Below, in pieces: positions 1 to 6,026 of a stretch of DNA of 9,701 bases. How positions within the stretch are numbered: the first letter of the stretch is position 1; each line of letters begins with the position of its first letter. The notes beneath the pieces were generated by a model that worked only from the letters and a program-made list of their open reading frames with translations, searched no databases and was not told the DNA's origin. The position numbers and the translations under genes were made by a program. Source of the stretch: Nitrospinota bacterium (GTDB lineage Bacteria > Nitrospinota > Nitrospinia > JACRGO01); NCBI GenBank assembly GCA_016212295.1, contig JACRGO010000094.1, forward strand, positions 1 to 9,701, given 5' to 3'.

Positions 1-18
1 GATTTGTTTAATGTCCAT
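1..18 (-). CDS. 5' end of a gene truncated by the window edge (MDIKQI...)
   Basis: Only the first six codons (M-D-I-K-Q-I) lie in the window, so the product cannot be identified. The start is well supported: GGAGG sits at 28-24, five bases before the ATG at 18, and a near-consensus promoter lies further upstream (52-80). The gene reads in the same direction as the kinase and rpoH but is separated from the kinase by about 290 bases and has its own promoter, so it is probably a separate transcription unit. Confidence 0.6.
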
Positions 19-51
19 ACTGTCCTCCAAGATTAGACGCTAATGAAGAAC

Positions 52-80
52 ACTATACCCCATTCGCGGTTCAATGTCCA
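52..80 (-). promoter_or_regulatory. Sigma-70-type promoter for the left-edge gene
   Basis: On the minus strand, TGGACA (80-75; five of six against TTGACA) is followed by a 17-base spacer and TATAGT (57-52; five of six against TATAAT). Predicted transcription starts near 45, giving a leader of about 27 bases that carries the GGAGG ribosome site. This is the best promoter match in the window. Confidence 0.6.
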
Positions 81-190
81 GGAGTCGATGGTTCTCTCTT
101 ATATATCAGTGAGATAGGGAAAAGAACAAATTCACCCTGCCATTGGACGCATGACCGCCAAGTAGTGAATGGGGCCGAGTTCTTGAATTG

Positions 191-285
191 TAAATCTTTT
201 AAACCGCGGAGAACGCAGAGGGCGCAGAGAGAAAAACAAAATTTCTAACACAAAGGCACAAAGACACAGCGGTTTTTAAAATTTA
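191..285. repeat. Small intergenic element with imperfect terminal inverted repeats
   Basis: Arms of 17 bases at 191-207 and 269-285 pair at 14 of 17 positions. Between them are purine-rich word repeats (GAACGCAGAG, GGCGCAGAGA, CAAAGGCACA, AAGACACA). Words of this kind recur between genes in many environmental bacterial genomes. It looks like a non-coding, MITE-like or REP-like element. The rest of the 19-309 gap holds only the left-edge promoter and ribosome site. Confidence 0.4.
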
Positions 286-309
286 CCACAAAGGGCATGT
301 CAATGGCCG

Positions 310-1269
310 CTACATTTTTCCGCCTTTCGCTAAAAATACAGCGCCCAGCGTCCCGGCGTCCTCTCCGCATTGGGCAGGCGCGATTTCCACCCTCTCAGCC
401 GGAATTTTATAAGCCCTGCTCTTCATCTCCCTGATAGCTTCCGGGACCAGCAGGTCCCATGACGCCATCATTCCTCCCCCTATGATAATCCTTTCCAGGT
501 TGAAGATATGTATTATATCCACAAAGCCCATGCCGAGATATCTGCCCATGCGCTGGAACAGCTCCAGGCAAAAGGGATCTCCTTCCCTGGCCAAATCGTG
601 CAGAAGCTTGGAAGTGACCCTTTCCTTGCCGCCCTCCGTGTTCCGGCGAAGGACCGCGGCCTTTTCAGTTTCATATAATTCCAGCGCCGTCTCCACAGCG
701 GAATGGGCGGAAACATATTTTTCCAGGCACCCCCTTCCCCCGCATCCGCAGGGCCTGCCTTCGGGTTCAACTATTATATGCCCGATTTCCGCGGCCATGC
801 CGTCCACTCCGCGGAAAATCTTCCCGCCAAGGATTAAGCCGCCGCCGATCCCTGTGCCGAGGGTCAGAAGACAGAAATGAGAGCAGCCCCTTCCTCCCCC
901 CATCCATAATTCTCCCAAGGCGGCGCAATTCGCGTCGTTATCAATGAAAATGGGACTCAGGATTCTTTCGGAAAGGGCGGACCGCAGGTCGTAATCCATC
1001 CAATGCGGGAAGTGGGGCGAGCGGGACACCACCCCTTTTTCAAATTGGATCGCCCCTGGGACTCCAATGCCGGTTGCAATGGGATCTTTTCCTTGCGACT
1101 CCCTTATCTCTTCCGCCAAGAGGCTTATATTGTCCACTATAACTGAGGTGGAGGACTTAGACTCCGTGTCCCGCCTGCTCCTGGTTAAAATGTTCCCTTC
1201 CGGCGACACCGCGGCGCCTTTGATGGAGGAGCCCCCGATATCCAATCCTATGAAATAATCCCCGGCCAT
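310..1269 (-). CDS. ROK-family sugar kinase (glucokinase-like)
   Basis: Probable cytoplasmic ATP-dependent kinase of glucose or an N-acetylated amino sugar; the exact substrate cannot be read from the sequence. Numbering from a GTG at 1278 (322 aa), the phosphate-binding motif DIGGSSIKG is at 13-21. The catalytic Asp is D115 in IDNDAN, a second glycine-rich loop GTGIGGG lies at 141-147, and the sugar-contact EIGH is at 164-167. The ROK zinc site is H167 with C177, C179 and C184 (CGCGGRGC), followed by LE. Length is normal for a ROK kinase, and there is no N-terminal helix-turn-helix as in NagC or Mlc repressors, so it is an enzyme rather than a regulator. The ATG at 1269 is preferred because AGGTG lies six bases upstream. 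The GTG at 1278 would overlap the rpoH stop by four bases. Either way it is translationally coupled to rpoH. Confidence 0.9.
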   Translation of the reverse strand: MAGDYFIGLDIGGSSIKGAAVSPEGNILTRSRRDTESKSSTSVIVDNISLLAEEIRESQGKDPIATGIGVPGAIQFEKGVVSRSPHFPHWMDYDLRSALSERILSPIFIDNDANCAALGELWMGGGRGCSHFCLLTLGTGIGGGLILGGKIFRGVDGMAAEIGHIIVEPEGRPCGCGGRGCLEKYVSAHSAVETALELYETEKAAVLRRNTEGGKERVTSKLLHDLAREGDPFCLELFQRMGRYLGMGFVDIIHIFNLERIIIGGGMMASWDLLVPEAIREMKSRAYKIPAERVEIAPAQCGEDAGTLGAVFLAKGGKM

Positions 1270-1274
1270 GCCTT

Positions 1275-2192
1275 TCACCTGCTTTCCCAGTCAACCGCGT
1301 CCGGCACCTCTTTCTGAATCAAGTTCCGGACCTGCTTTAATAATTTTTTCTCTATCTGCCTTACGGCCTCTCTGGTAATGCCGAACTTGTCTCCTATCTC
1401 CTGCAATGTCGCCGGAGTATCGGCCATTATTCTTTTCTCCAAAATATCTATTTCCCGGTCATTAAGTTTTTTCTTTATATTGTCCACCTGTGCCTTCACA
1501 AGTTTCCTGATTTGATTCATGGAGGAACTGTCCTCAATGAGATCTTCCCCGGAAGGCATGGTGTCAGCAACCGTATAGGCGCGGCCTCCTTCCCCGATAG
1601 GGGCTTCCAGCGAAATGTCCGAGGCCCCTATGCTCATTTCCACGTCCACTATATCCGCTTCCGAGGTCCCGAATTTATCCGCCAGAAGTTTCGTGGTTGG
1701 ATAAAAGCCCGCCTCTTCCAGCCGCTGTTTTTCCCTCTGGAGATTGTAAAGGAGCTTCCTCCTCATATTAGTGGTGCCGACCTTGACGAGCCTCCAGTTG
1801 TCCAGTATATATTTCAGAATATATGCCTTGATCCACCAGGAGGCATAAGCCGGAAGCCTGATTCCCTTGAAGGGATCGAACTTTTTCACCGCCTGCATGA
1901 GGCCGATATTTCCTTCCTGTATAAGGTCAAGCAAGTTTTGGAATTCCCGCCTGAAGGTCATGGCGATGTTCACCACGTTCTGAAGGTTGGAGGTGACCAG
2001 GACATAAGCCGCCTCCACATCGCCTGTCTCGCGGTAACGAATTGCGATGTCCCGCTCCTCCTCCATGCTTAAAGGCTTGTATTTTTTAATTTCAGCCAGG
2101 TACGCGGAAAGGGGGTCAAGAGGGACAAGAGAGGTGGAGCCCTCCTCCGGGATGGATGATTTTTCTTCCAGTAATTTTTTCATGTCTGGCAT
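1275..2192 (-). CDS. rpoH: RNA polymerase sigma factor RpoH (sigma-32 family)
   Basis: Alternative sigma factor that directs RNA polymerase to heat-shock promoters. It has 305 residues. Region 1.2 is around 26-58. Region 2.2, the core-binding helix, includes DLIQEGNIGLMQAVKKFDP (89-107). Region 2.3-2.4, with WWIKAYI and the -10 recognition helix, covers about 117-138. RRKLLYNLQ at 144-152 matches the RpoH box (QRKLFFNLR in E. coli), which separates this group from RpoD. The region 4 helix-turn-helix (EIGDKFGITREAVRQIEKK) lies at 265-283. There is no RpoD-type acidic region 1.1. The ATG at 2192 has no clear Shine-Dalgarno and lies inside a predicted hairpin (separate entry). TTGACT occurs at 2274-2269 without a convincing -10. 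The kinase gene follows with overlap or immediate adjacency. Confidence 0.92.
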   Translation of the reverse strand: MPDMKKLLEEKSSIPEEGSTSLVPLDPLSAYLAEIKKYKPLSMEEERDIAIRYRETGDVEAAYVLVTSNLQNVVNIAMTFRREFQNLLDLIQEGNIGLMQAVKKFDPFKGIRLPAYASWWIKAYILKYILDNWRLVKVGTTNMRRKLLYNLQREKQRLEEAGFYPTTKLLADKFGTSEADIVDVEMSIGASDISLEAPIGEGGRAYTVADTMPSGEDLIEDSSSMNQIRKLVKAQVDNIKKKLNDREIDILEKRIMADTPATLQEIGDKFGITREAVRQIEKKLLKQVRNLIQKEVPDAVDWESR

Positions 2193-2222
2193 TGGGCGCC
2201 CGTTTTTAATGCCATATCGGGC
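2187..2222 (-). promoter_or_regulatory. Hairpin sequestering the rpoH start codon; candidate RNA thermosensor
   Basis: On the minus strand TGGCATT (2214-2208) is perfectly complementary to AATGCCA (2193-2187), which contains the rpoH ATG. The 14-base loop contains the palindrome GGGCGCCC, where a ribosome site would be expected. A competing 5-bp stem, GCCCG (2222-2218) with CGGGC (2202-2198), places the upstream TGGCATT in its loop and would free the ATG. The two folds cannot form together. E. coli rpoH is known to be controlled by an mRNA thermosensor that occludes its start region. A similar role here is inferred from the fold only. Confidence 0.4.
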
Positions 2223-2297
2223 CTTAGAGGCGAAATAAAAAGGCGAAAAAGCGCGCGCCGGAAAGACGAGTCAAGGATATTTGAAAATTAAATGGAA

Positions 2298-2323
2298 CAT
2301 GGCACGGCTTCGCCGCAACCAAA
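2298..2323 (+). repeat. Interspersed repeat, copy 1 (CGGCTTCGCC core)
   Basis: A 26-base sequence matches 9479-9504 at 24 positions, in direct orientation and 7.2 kb away. The core CGGCTTCGCCG can form a tight UUCG-type hairpin. It lies upstream of rpoH. It is followed by an AT-rich stretch (2341-2379) built from repeats of the word AAATTACAAAT. No coding potential is seen. Confidence 0.5.
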
Positions 2324-2382
2324 GGGAAAACAAGACCCCAAATGGCAAATTACAAATAAATTACAAATTACAATTACCGAAT

Positions 2383-2416
2383 GTTCTTTTTGGGCAGATG
2401 GCCAAGATGGACAAGG
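2383..2416 (-). repeat. Near-copy of the mnmG 3' end
   Basis: These 34 bases align with 4106-4140, the last codons of mnmG, in the same orientation, with 32 identical columns of 35 and one single-base gap. The copy is not part of an open frame. Between the two copies lie all the toxin-antitoxin and cassette genes, so they form a direct repeat flanking the accessory patch. Confidence 0.5.
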
Positions 2417-2462
2417 GCGGAAGCAATCTCTGTATTCGATGTCTTTGCGGCCATGTGGTTTT

Positions 2463-2580
2463 TTATGCTGCCTGGTAAATTAAAGGCCGGAAGGTTGGTT
2501 TTGGAATAGCCTTTCCACTTTTATTTGCGGTTTCCAACCATATATCCTTCATCTTCTTCGCTGTAAAAAATGTTAATATG
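2463..2580 (-). pseudogene. hicB: hicB antitoxin remnant with internal deletion
   Basis: The minus strand encodes HINIFYSEEDEGYM (2580 to about 2539), a typical HicB N-terminus. It then passes directly, in a different frame, into WLETANKSGKAIPKPTFRP and LIYQAA with a TAA stop at 2465-2463, a typical HicB C-terminus. The middle of the protein, including the expected PDL/CSAFG region, is missing, and the join shifts the frame. The normal start codon is also gone, because the sequence runs straight out of the truncated hicA. Intact HicB would neutralise HicA and repress the operon; this copy should do neither. Both ends match the family, so I am fairly sure of the assignment. Confidence 0.75.
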
Positions 2581-2767
2581 GTTTGGCCTTTCCTTTAATA
2601 CTTTGGAAATTAACAATTTCAGGAATATCAGGGCGCTCATAGATATGATGACTAGCATCAATTCGACCGAGCCTGAAGCCGAATGCTGCCGCACAGTATT
2701 GGGCTTCCGTAAACCGGATATTTTTCGATCAGGAAAGAATTTTCTTGAACAATTTTTGTTTGTTCAT
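2573..2767 (-). pseudogene. hicA: hicA mRNA interferase remnant with nonsense codon and lost C-terminus
   Basis: Starting at ATG 2767 the minus strand reads MNKQKLFKKILS, then TGA at codon 13 where related proteins usually have Gly, then SKNIRFTEAQY and onward in the same frame. The central SHHIY includes the catalytic His of HicA toxins. It is followed by PDIPEIVNFQSIKGKAKPY, which is highly typical of the family. The frame ends at TAA 2575-2573 just after KPY, where intact HicA continues with QVRQFLKL-like helices. The loss appears to be a deletion that also removed the start of hicB, so the two remnants overlap. The stop codon and the truncation both predict no active toxin. It is more AT-rich than the core genes. 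Gap 2768-2849 is AT-rich and holds nothing recognised. Confidence 0.78.
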
Positions 2768-2849
2768 TGTTTTTTCTTATTATTTCAATTTTAGGTTTTT
2801 GTTTCAAAGTTTTCTCTGTTTCCATTCGCCGTTTTTTATCTTGTTTAAA

Positions 2850-3271
2850 TTAACGCTCCGTCATAAGAAAGAAGACTGCAAGAGTTCCGAGCACTAGCCC
2901 AAAGACCGCGCGGACTCGAAAAATCAACCGACGTAAGCTTGGAAGCAAAACCAGTACTCATACGATCCGGGGCGGAAAGATAGCCGAGATGCCAAACCGA
3001 GAAGTCAAGGACGCGAACGTCTATGAATAGTAACCCAAACCCGAGGGCATTGGCCCAGGCTTGCCAAAGTTTCAGGTTTGCCGTTTGCGTTTGGAACGGC
3101 ATCGAAATATTCGACGCTTCGAAAGCGACCAAGCCAGCGAGTGAATATCACTCCAAGAAAAGCTGGAATAGCCCATCCAGAAAATATCGCTGCGGCATTT
3201 GAAATGCCCGCTATTGGCGAAAAATCAGATGACGTGAAGATTGAAAGTTGGGACCGAAGATAGGCAATCAT
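2850..3271 (-). pseudogene. Cassette-borne small membrane protein gene, frame broken twice
   Basis: Product not recognised. Starting at ATG 3271, 12 bases past the attC cleavage point, frame one encodes MIAYLRSQLSIF and a membrane segment around AAIFSGWAIPAFLGVIFTRW. Frame one then becomes implausible after about 3085. The next frame continues with LWQAWANALGFGLLFIDVRVL and WHLGYLSAPDRMS (to about 2957). A third frame carries LLPSLRRLIFRVRAVFGLVL, GTLAVFFLMTER and a TAA at 2852-2850. Each switch corresponds to one extra base. Joined, the pieces make a protein of about 140 residues with three hydrophobic segments and a basic linker. It is probably an inactivated integron-cassette gene; sequencing or assembly indels are the alternative. 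Confidence 0.6.
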
Positions 3272-3277
3272 CGTGAT

Positions 3278-3341
3278 GTATAACGGAAAGCTAAGCGGGA
3301 GGCCCGCTTTCTGGCCGGTCCGCTTCAGCGCATAGTTATGT
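3278..3341 (-). other. Integron attC-like recombination site
   Basis: On the minus strand the site opens with ACATAAC (R'', 3341-3335) and ends with GTTATAC (R', 3284-3278). Inner boxes GCTGAAGCGG (3329-3320) and CCGCTTAGC (3298-3290) are complementary except for one unpaired G, the extrahelical base expected of a folded attC. The TAACTATGCGCTG start resembles common environmental attC sites. Its 64 bp length lies within the known range. Cleavage would be between G3284 and T3283. It lies 6 bases after the toxin stop codon, the usual place in a cassette. No integron integrase is in the window. Confidence 0.75.
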
Positions 3342-3347
3342 CTGTCT

Positions 3348-3638
3348 TCAGTATCTCTCTTTCCAATAGTCCGGGTGTCTGCGCAGGTGCATCACTGCGA
3401 GTATGAATACTCCGAACTGTTCCACGCTGTAAAGAATGCAATACGGAAAACGGTTTACGAGACTACGCCGAACGTCTTCTTCGACAACCGGCCAAGCAGC
3501 GGGGTAGTTGACAATGTTCTGTATGGTGGTAAAGGCCTCGGCAGAAAAATCATAGCCGAGACCACATTCACGATCTTCGTAGTAATCAATAGCGGCCCCA
3601 AACTCTTCTTCTGCTTCGGGATGAAATGAGAAGGTCAT
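3348..3638 (-). CDS. ParE/RelE-superfamily type II toxin
   Basis: A 96-residue protein with the ParE/RelE toxin pattern. The N-terminal helix pair has AIDYYEDRECGLGYDF (16-31). A central strand carries RRSLVNRFPYCILYSV (57-72), and the C-terminal strand ends HLRRHPDYWKERY (84-96). ParE members poison gyrase and RelE members cleave ribosome-bound mRNA; which applies cannot be decided from the sequence. The start ATG at 3638 overlaps the antitoxin TGA (ATGA), so the two are translationally coupled, with the antitoxin first. The gene ends 6 bases before an attC-like site, making toxin plus antitoxin a probable integron cassette. The frame is intact, unlike the neighbouring accessory genes, consistent with selection to keep an addiction module. 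Confidence 0.85.
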   Translation of the reverse strand: MTFSFHPEAEEEFGAAIDYYEDRECGLGYDFSAEAFTTIQNIVNYPAAWPVVEEDVRRSLVNRFPYCILYSVEQFGVFILAVMHLRRHPDYWKERY

Positions 3639-3862
3639 TTCTCGAAACGATTACGAATTCTGGCAAACACCTCATCGCCGGGAACGGCCTTCGTGCGGCC
3701 GGACCGCAACTCCTCGAGTCGGCGTTTGGCAACTTCGATCCACTCAAAATCTATTTCCGTCGCTGGGGCGTTGATAGTTCGAAGTAAGGAATCGATGACC
3801 ATGAGTCTTTCCTCTACGGGCAGGCACTCTGCTTCTTCTATTATTTCTTTCATTCCATGCAT
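3635..3862 (-). CDS. Addiction-module antitoxin (TIGR02574-like)
   Basis: A 75-residue, charged, helical protein with a family-typical start (KEIIEEAECLPVEERLMVID), the middle EWIEVAKRRLEELRSG and the C-terminus VPGDEVFARIRNRFEK. Such small proteins are the antitoxins normally encoded just upstream of RelE/ParE toxins, and the order here fits. The ATG at 3862 is chosen because AGGGGG lies six bases upstream; the ATG at 3853 has no comparable site. It would bind and neutralise the toxin. Unlike many antitoxins it shows no obvious DNA-binding domain, so autoregulation is uncertain. The octamer TCTGCTAT occurs twice (plus strand 3877-3884 and 3904-3911), 27 bases apart, just upstream of the gene. 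Confidence 0.82.
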   Translation of the reverse strand: MHGMKEIIEEAECLPVEERLMVIDSLLRTINAPATEIDFEWIEVAKRRLEELRSGRTKAVPGDEVFARIRNRFEK

Positions 3863-4093
3863 CGCGGACCCCCTTTTCTGCTATACATTAACACAATCGA
3901 TTCTCTGCTATCAATTTGCGGAGCATAACATGCCTTTGATTCAACAGCCAACGGGCCGATAATCCATTCAGATTCAGTCACTTACGTCCCATGTCATGAT
4001 TTATTCCGGTGTATTATGCGGATCGGCCTAAAACCCCCATGATGGCCTCTGAATATCCATAACTCGTTGCCCATGTCTTAATTTGCCGCAAAA
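3863..4093. other. Intergenic gap between mnmG and the toxin-antitoxin pair
   Basis: About 230 bases with no convincing gene. It holds the antitoxin ribosome site and the paired TCTGCTAT octamers. Just past the mnmG stop is a short palindrome, ATTTGC-CG-CAAAT (4081-4093), too weak to call a terminator. A sequence GTTATGC on the minus strand (3930-3924) resembles an attC end, but I could not find matching inner boxes. Confidence 0.5.
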
Positions 4094-5989
4094 TTAGCAC
4101 ACACGGTTCTTTTTCAGGCAGATGGCCAGGATGGACAAGGCCGCAGGGGTCACGCCCGGAATGCGGGACGCCTGGCCAAGGGAAGCGGGACGGAACGCCT
4201 CAAGCTTTTCGCGCACCTCCCTTGAAAGGCTTGGGACTTCGGAATAGTCAATATCCAATGGGATTTTTTGCCCCTCTATTTTATTGAACCTTTCCACAAG
4301 CTCCAATTGTCTTTTGATATACCCCTCATATTTTATGGATATGCCGACCTGTTCCTTCACCGCCGGGGGAAGGTCCTCCACTCCGAACATCTCCCGCAGG
4401 GTTTCAAAGGTGACCTCCGGGCGCTTTAAAAGCTCGGCCAAACTTGTTGATTTTCCTATAGGGCTCAGGCCCTTTTCCGCCAGCTTTTGATTGGTGTCCG
4501 GCGAAGGGGTGATGGAGGTGGAGCGCAGCTTTTCGATCCCGTCCTCGATCCCTTTCCTCTTTTCCCGGAAACGCCTGTATTCCTGTTCAGGGACCAGCCC
4601 AAGGCTGTACCCGTATTCCCGGAGCCGCAGGTCGGCGTTGTCCTGCCGAAGGAGAAGGCGGTACTCGGCGCGTGAGGTGAACATCCGGTACGGCTCGCTC
4701 GTGCCCTTGGAAACCAGGTCGTCGATCATGACGCCTATGTACGCCTCCGGCCTTTTCAGCACAAGGCCCTCCTTGCCCTGGATTTTCAGGACGGCGTTGA
4801 TCCCGGCCATGAGCCCCTGGGCGGCCGCCTCCTCGTATCCTGAGGTCCCATTGATCTGGCCAGCCAGAAAAAGGCGTTGGACCCTTTTGGTCTCGAGGGT
4901 GGGACGCAGTTGGGTGGGGGGTATGTAATCATATTCGATGGCATAGCCGGGCCTCATCATTTCCGCCTCTTCCAGGCCCTTTATGGTCTTTAAAAAACGA
5001 AGCTGCGCGTCAATGGGAAGGGAGGTGGAAATTCCGTTGGCGTAAATCTCGCAAGTGTTTCTTCCCTCCGGCTCCAGAAACACCTGGTGCGAGTCCTTGT
5101 CCGGAAAGCGCACGACCTTGTCCTCGATTGAGGGGCAGTACCTTGGGCCTGTCCCCTTGATGATCCCGCTATAGAGAGGGGAGCGGTCCAGGTTTTCCCT
5201 GATGATTCCGTGGGTCTTTTTATTGGTATGGGTGAGGTGGCAGGGGACTTGCCGGATGGCGATTTTTTCCGTGGAGAAGGAGAAGGCAGGGGGTGGTTCG
5301 TCCCCCTCTTGCGGGGAGCAGACCTGGAAATCGATGGTGTTCGCGTCCAGCCTGGGCGGCGTGCCGGTCTTCAATCTCCCTATCTCAAAGCCCCTTTCCA
5401 AAAAGGGGTTCGTAAGGCGCTGGGAGGAAAACTCCCCGAGCCTGCCAGCCGGAAAATTTTCAAGCCCGATATGGATCAATCCGTTCAGGAACGTGCCTGT
5501 CGCGATGATCACGCATTTCGCCCCGAACTCAAGCCCTGTCTGCGTTCTAAGTCCAGCAACCCTGTCGCCCTCAAAGATCAGGCTCTCGGCGCGGTCCTGT
5601 TTGATCATGAGGCCGGGCTGTGACTCCAGGACGCGCCTCATCTCCTGGCGGTAGGCCGCCTTGTCCGCCTGGGCTCTGTATGCCTGGACAGCCGGACCCT
5701 TCACCAGATTGAGGGTCCTGAATTGAATCCCTGTCTTGTCTATGCACTTCCCCATCTCGCCTCCGAGGGCGTCGATCTCCCGAACAAGATGCCCCTTGGC
5801 CAGTCCCCCTATTGAAGGATTGCAGGACATCTGGGCTATGGTGTCGAGGTTCATGGTGAGAAGCAGGGTGGACATACCGGCGCGGGAGGAGGCAAGGGCC
5901 GCCTCGCATCCGGCGTGTCCGGCCCCAACCACTATGACGTCATATTCTTTTCTTGATAGTATAGGAATTTCTAGTATAGGAATTTCCAT
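4094..5989 (-). CDS. mnmG: tRNA uridine-5-carboxymethylaminomethyl modification enzyme MnmG (GidA)
   Basis: FAD-dependent subunit of the cytoplasmic MnmE-MnmG complex, which installs the (carboxymethyl)aminomethyl group on wobble U34 of several tRNAs using methylene-tetrahydrofolate. At 631 residues it is full length. The FAD Rossmann motif GAGHAG is at 22-27. Family signatures [12 protein letters not shown] (56-67), [10 protein letters not shown] (204-213) and [11 protein letters not shown] (281-291, with the conserved Cys285) are present, followed by [18 protein letters not shown]. The C-terminal helical domain, which binds MnmE, ends [18 protein letters not shown]. The N-terminus has a tandem EIPIL duplication before the first strand. 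The ATG at 5989 is the only reasonable start, yet no Shine-Dalgarno precedes it. No mnmE is in the window. Divergent from the Rrf2 gene. Confidence 0.95.
   Translation of the reverse strand: MEIPILEIPILSRKEYDVIVVGAGHAGCEAALASSRAGMSTLLLTMNLDTIAQMSCNPSIGGLAKGHLVREIDALGGEMGKCIDKTGIQFRTLNLVKGPAVQAYRAQADKAAYRQEMRRVLESQPGLMIKQDRAESLIFEGDRVAGLRTQTGLEFGAKCVIIATGTFLNGLIHIGLENFPAGRLGEFSSQRLTNPFLERGFEIGRLKTGTPPRLDANTIDFQVCSPQEGDEPPPAFSFSTEKIAIRQVPCHLTHTNKKTHGIIRENLDRSPLYSGIIKGTGPRYCPSIEDKVVRFPDKDSHQVFLEPEGRNTCEIYANGISTSLPIDAQLRFLKTIKGLEEAEMMRPGYAIEYDYIPPTQLRPTLETKRVQRLFLAGQINGTSGYEEAAAQGLMAGINAVLKIQGKEGLVLKRPEAYIGVMIDDLVSKGTSEPYRMFTSRAEYRLLLRQDNADLRLREYGYSLGLVPEQEYRRFREKRKGIEDGIEKLRSTSITPSPDTNQKLAEKGLSPIGKSTSLAELLKRPEVTFETLREMFGVEDLPPAVKEQVGISIKYEGYIKRQLELVERFNKIEGQKIPLDIDYSEVPSLSREVREKLEAFRPASLGQASRIPGVTPAALSILAICLKKNRVC
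4106..4140 (-). repeat. mnmG 3' end, native copy of the flanking direct repeat
   Basis: Codons for the LAICLKKN part of MnmG. The match to 2383-2416 is 32 of 35 columns in the same orientation. The coding copy aligns normally with the MnmG family C-terminus, so this is the original copy and 2383-2416 is the derived one. Confidence 0.5.
5958..5986. repeat. 15-bp tandem duplication in the mnmG start region
   Basis: AGTATAGGAATTTC occurs at 5958-5971 and again at 5973-5986 with a 15-base period. On the minus strand this encodes EIPIL twice, at residues 2-6 and 7-11. The frame is kept, and the extra residues lie before the conserved YDVIVVGAG strand, so function should be unaffected. Confidence 0.85.
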
Positions 5990-5997
5990 TTTTTTCG

Positions 5998-6003
5998 TTT
6001 ATA
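5998..6003 (-). promoter_or_regulatory. Possible mnmG -10 element (leaderless start)
   Basis: TATAAA on the minus strand ends 8 bases before the mnmG ATG, so transcription would begin at or next to the start codon. No Shine-Dalgarno is present, which fits a leaderless message. A -35 at normal distance is poor, so this is tentative. Confidence 0.3.
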
Positions 6004-6026
6004 AATCAACGAGCTGCTAAATATTG

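Noticed and set aside
2205-2275. Sigma-32-type promoter for rpoH (CCCGATAT at 2222-2215 region as -10)
   Set aside because: No acceptable -35 at the right distance, and TTGACT at 2274-2269 is too far away.
2341-2379. Short AT-rich repeats that might be a CRISPR remnant
   Set aside because: The AAATTACAAAT words are adjacent and uneven, with no spacers and no cas genes.
2570-2794. Open frame of 74 codons on the plus strand
   Set aside because: It is antisense to the hicA remnant, which explains the region fully.
3850-3981. Possible 43-residue GTG-start gene on the minus strand before the antitoxin
   Set aside because: No ribosome site, no family resemblance, and it overlaps the antitoxin start region in another frame.
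3924-4019. Second attC-like site upstream of the antitoxin (GCATAA ... GTTATGC on the minus strand)
   Set aside because: The outer ends are only partly complementary and no inner boxes pair, so it does not meet the attC pattern.
5380-5420. Possible repeat inserted inside mnmG (CCCCTTTCCAAAAAGGGG)
   Set aside because: The protein keeps the normal family spacing between the GRLGE and GRLKTG motifs, so this is native coding sequence with a chance palindrome.
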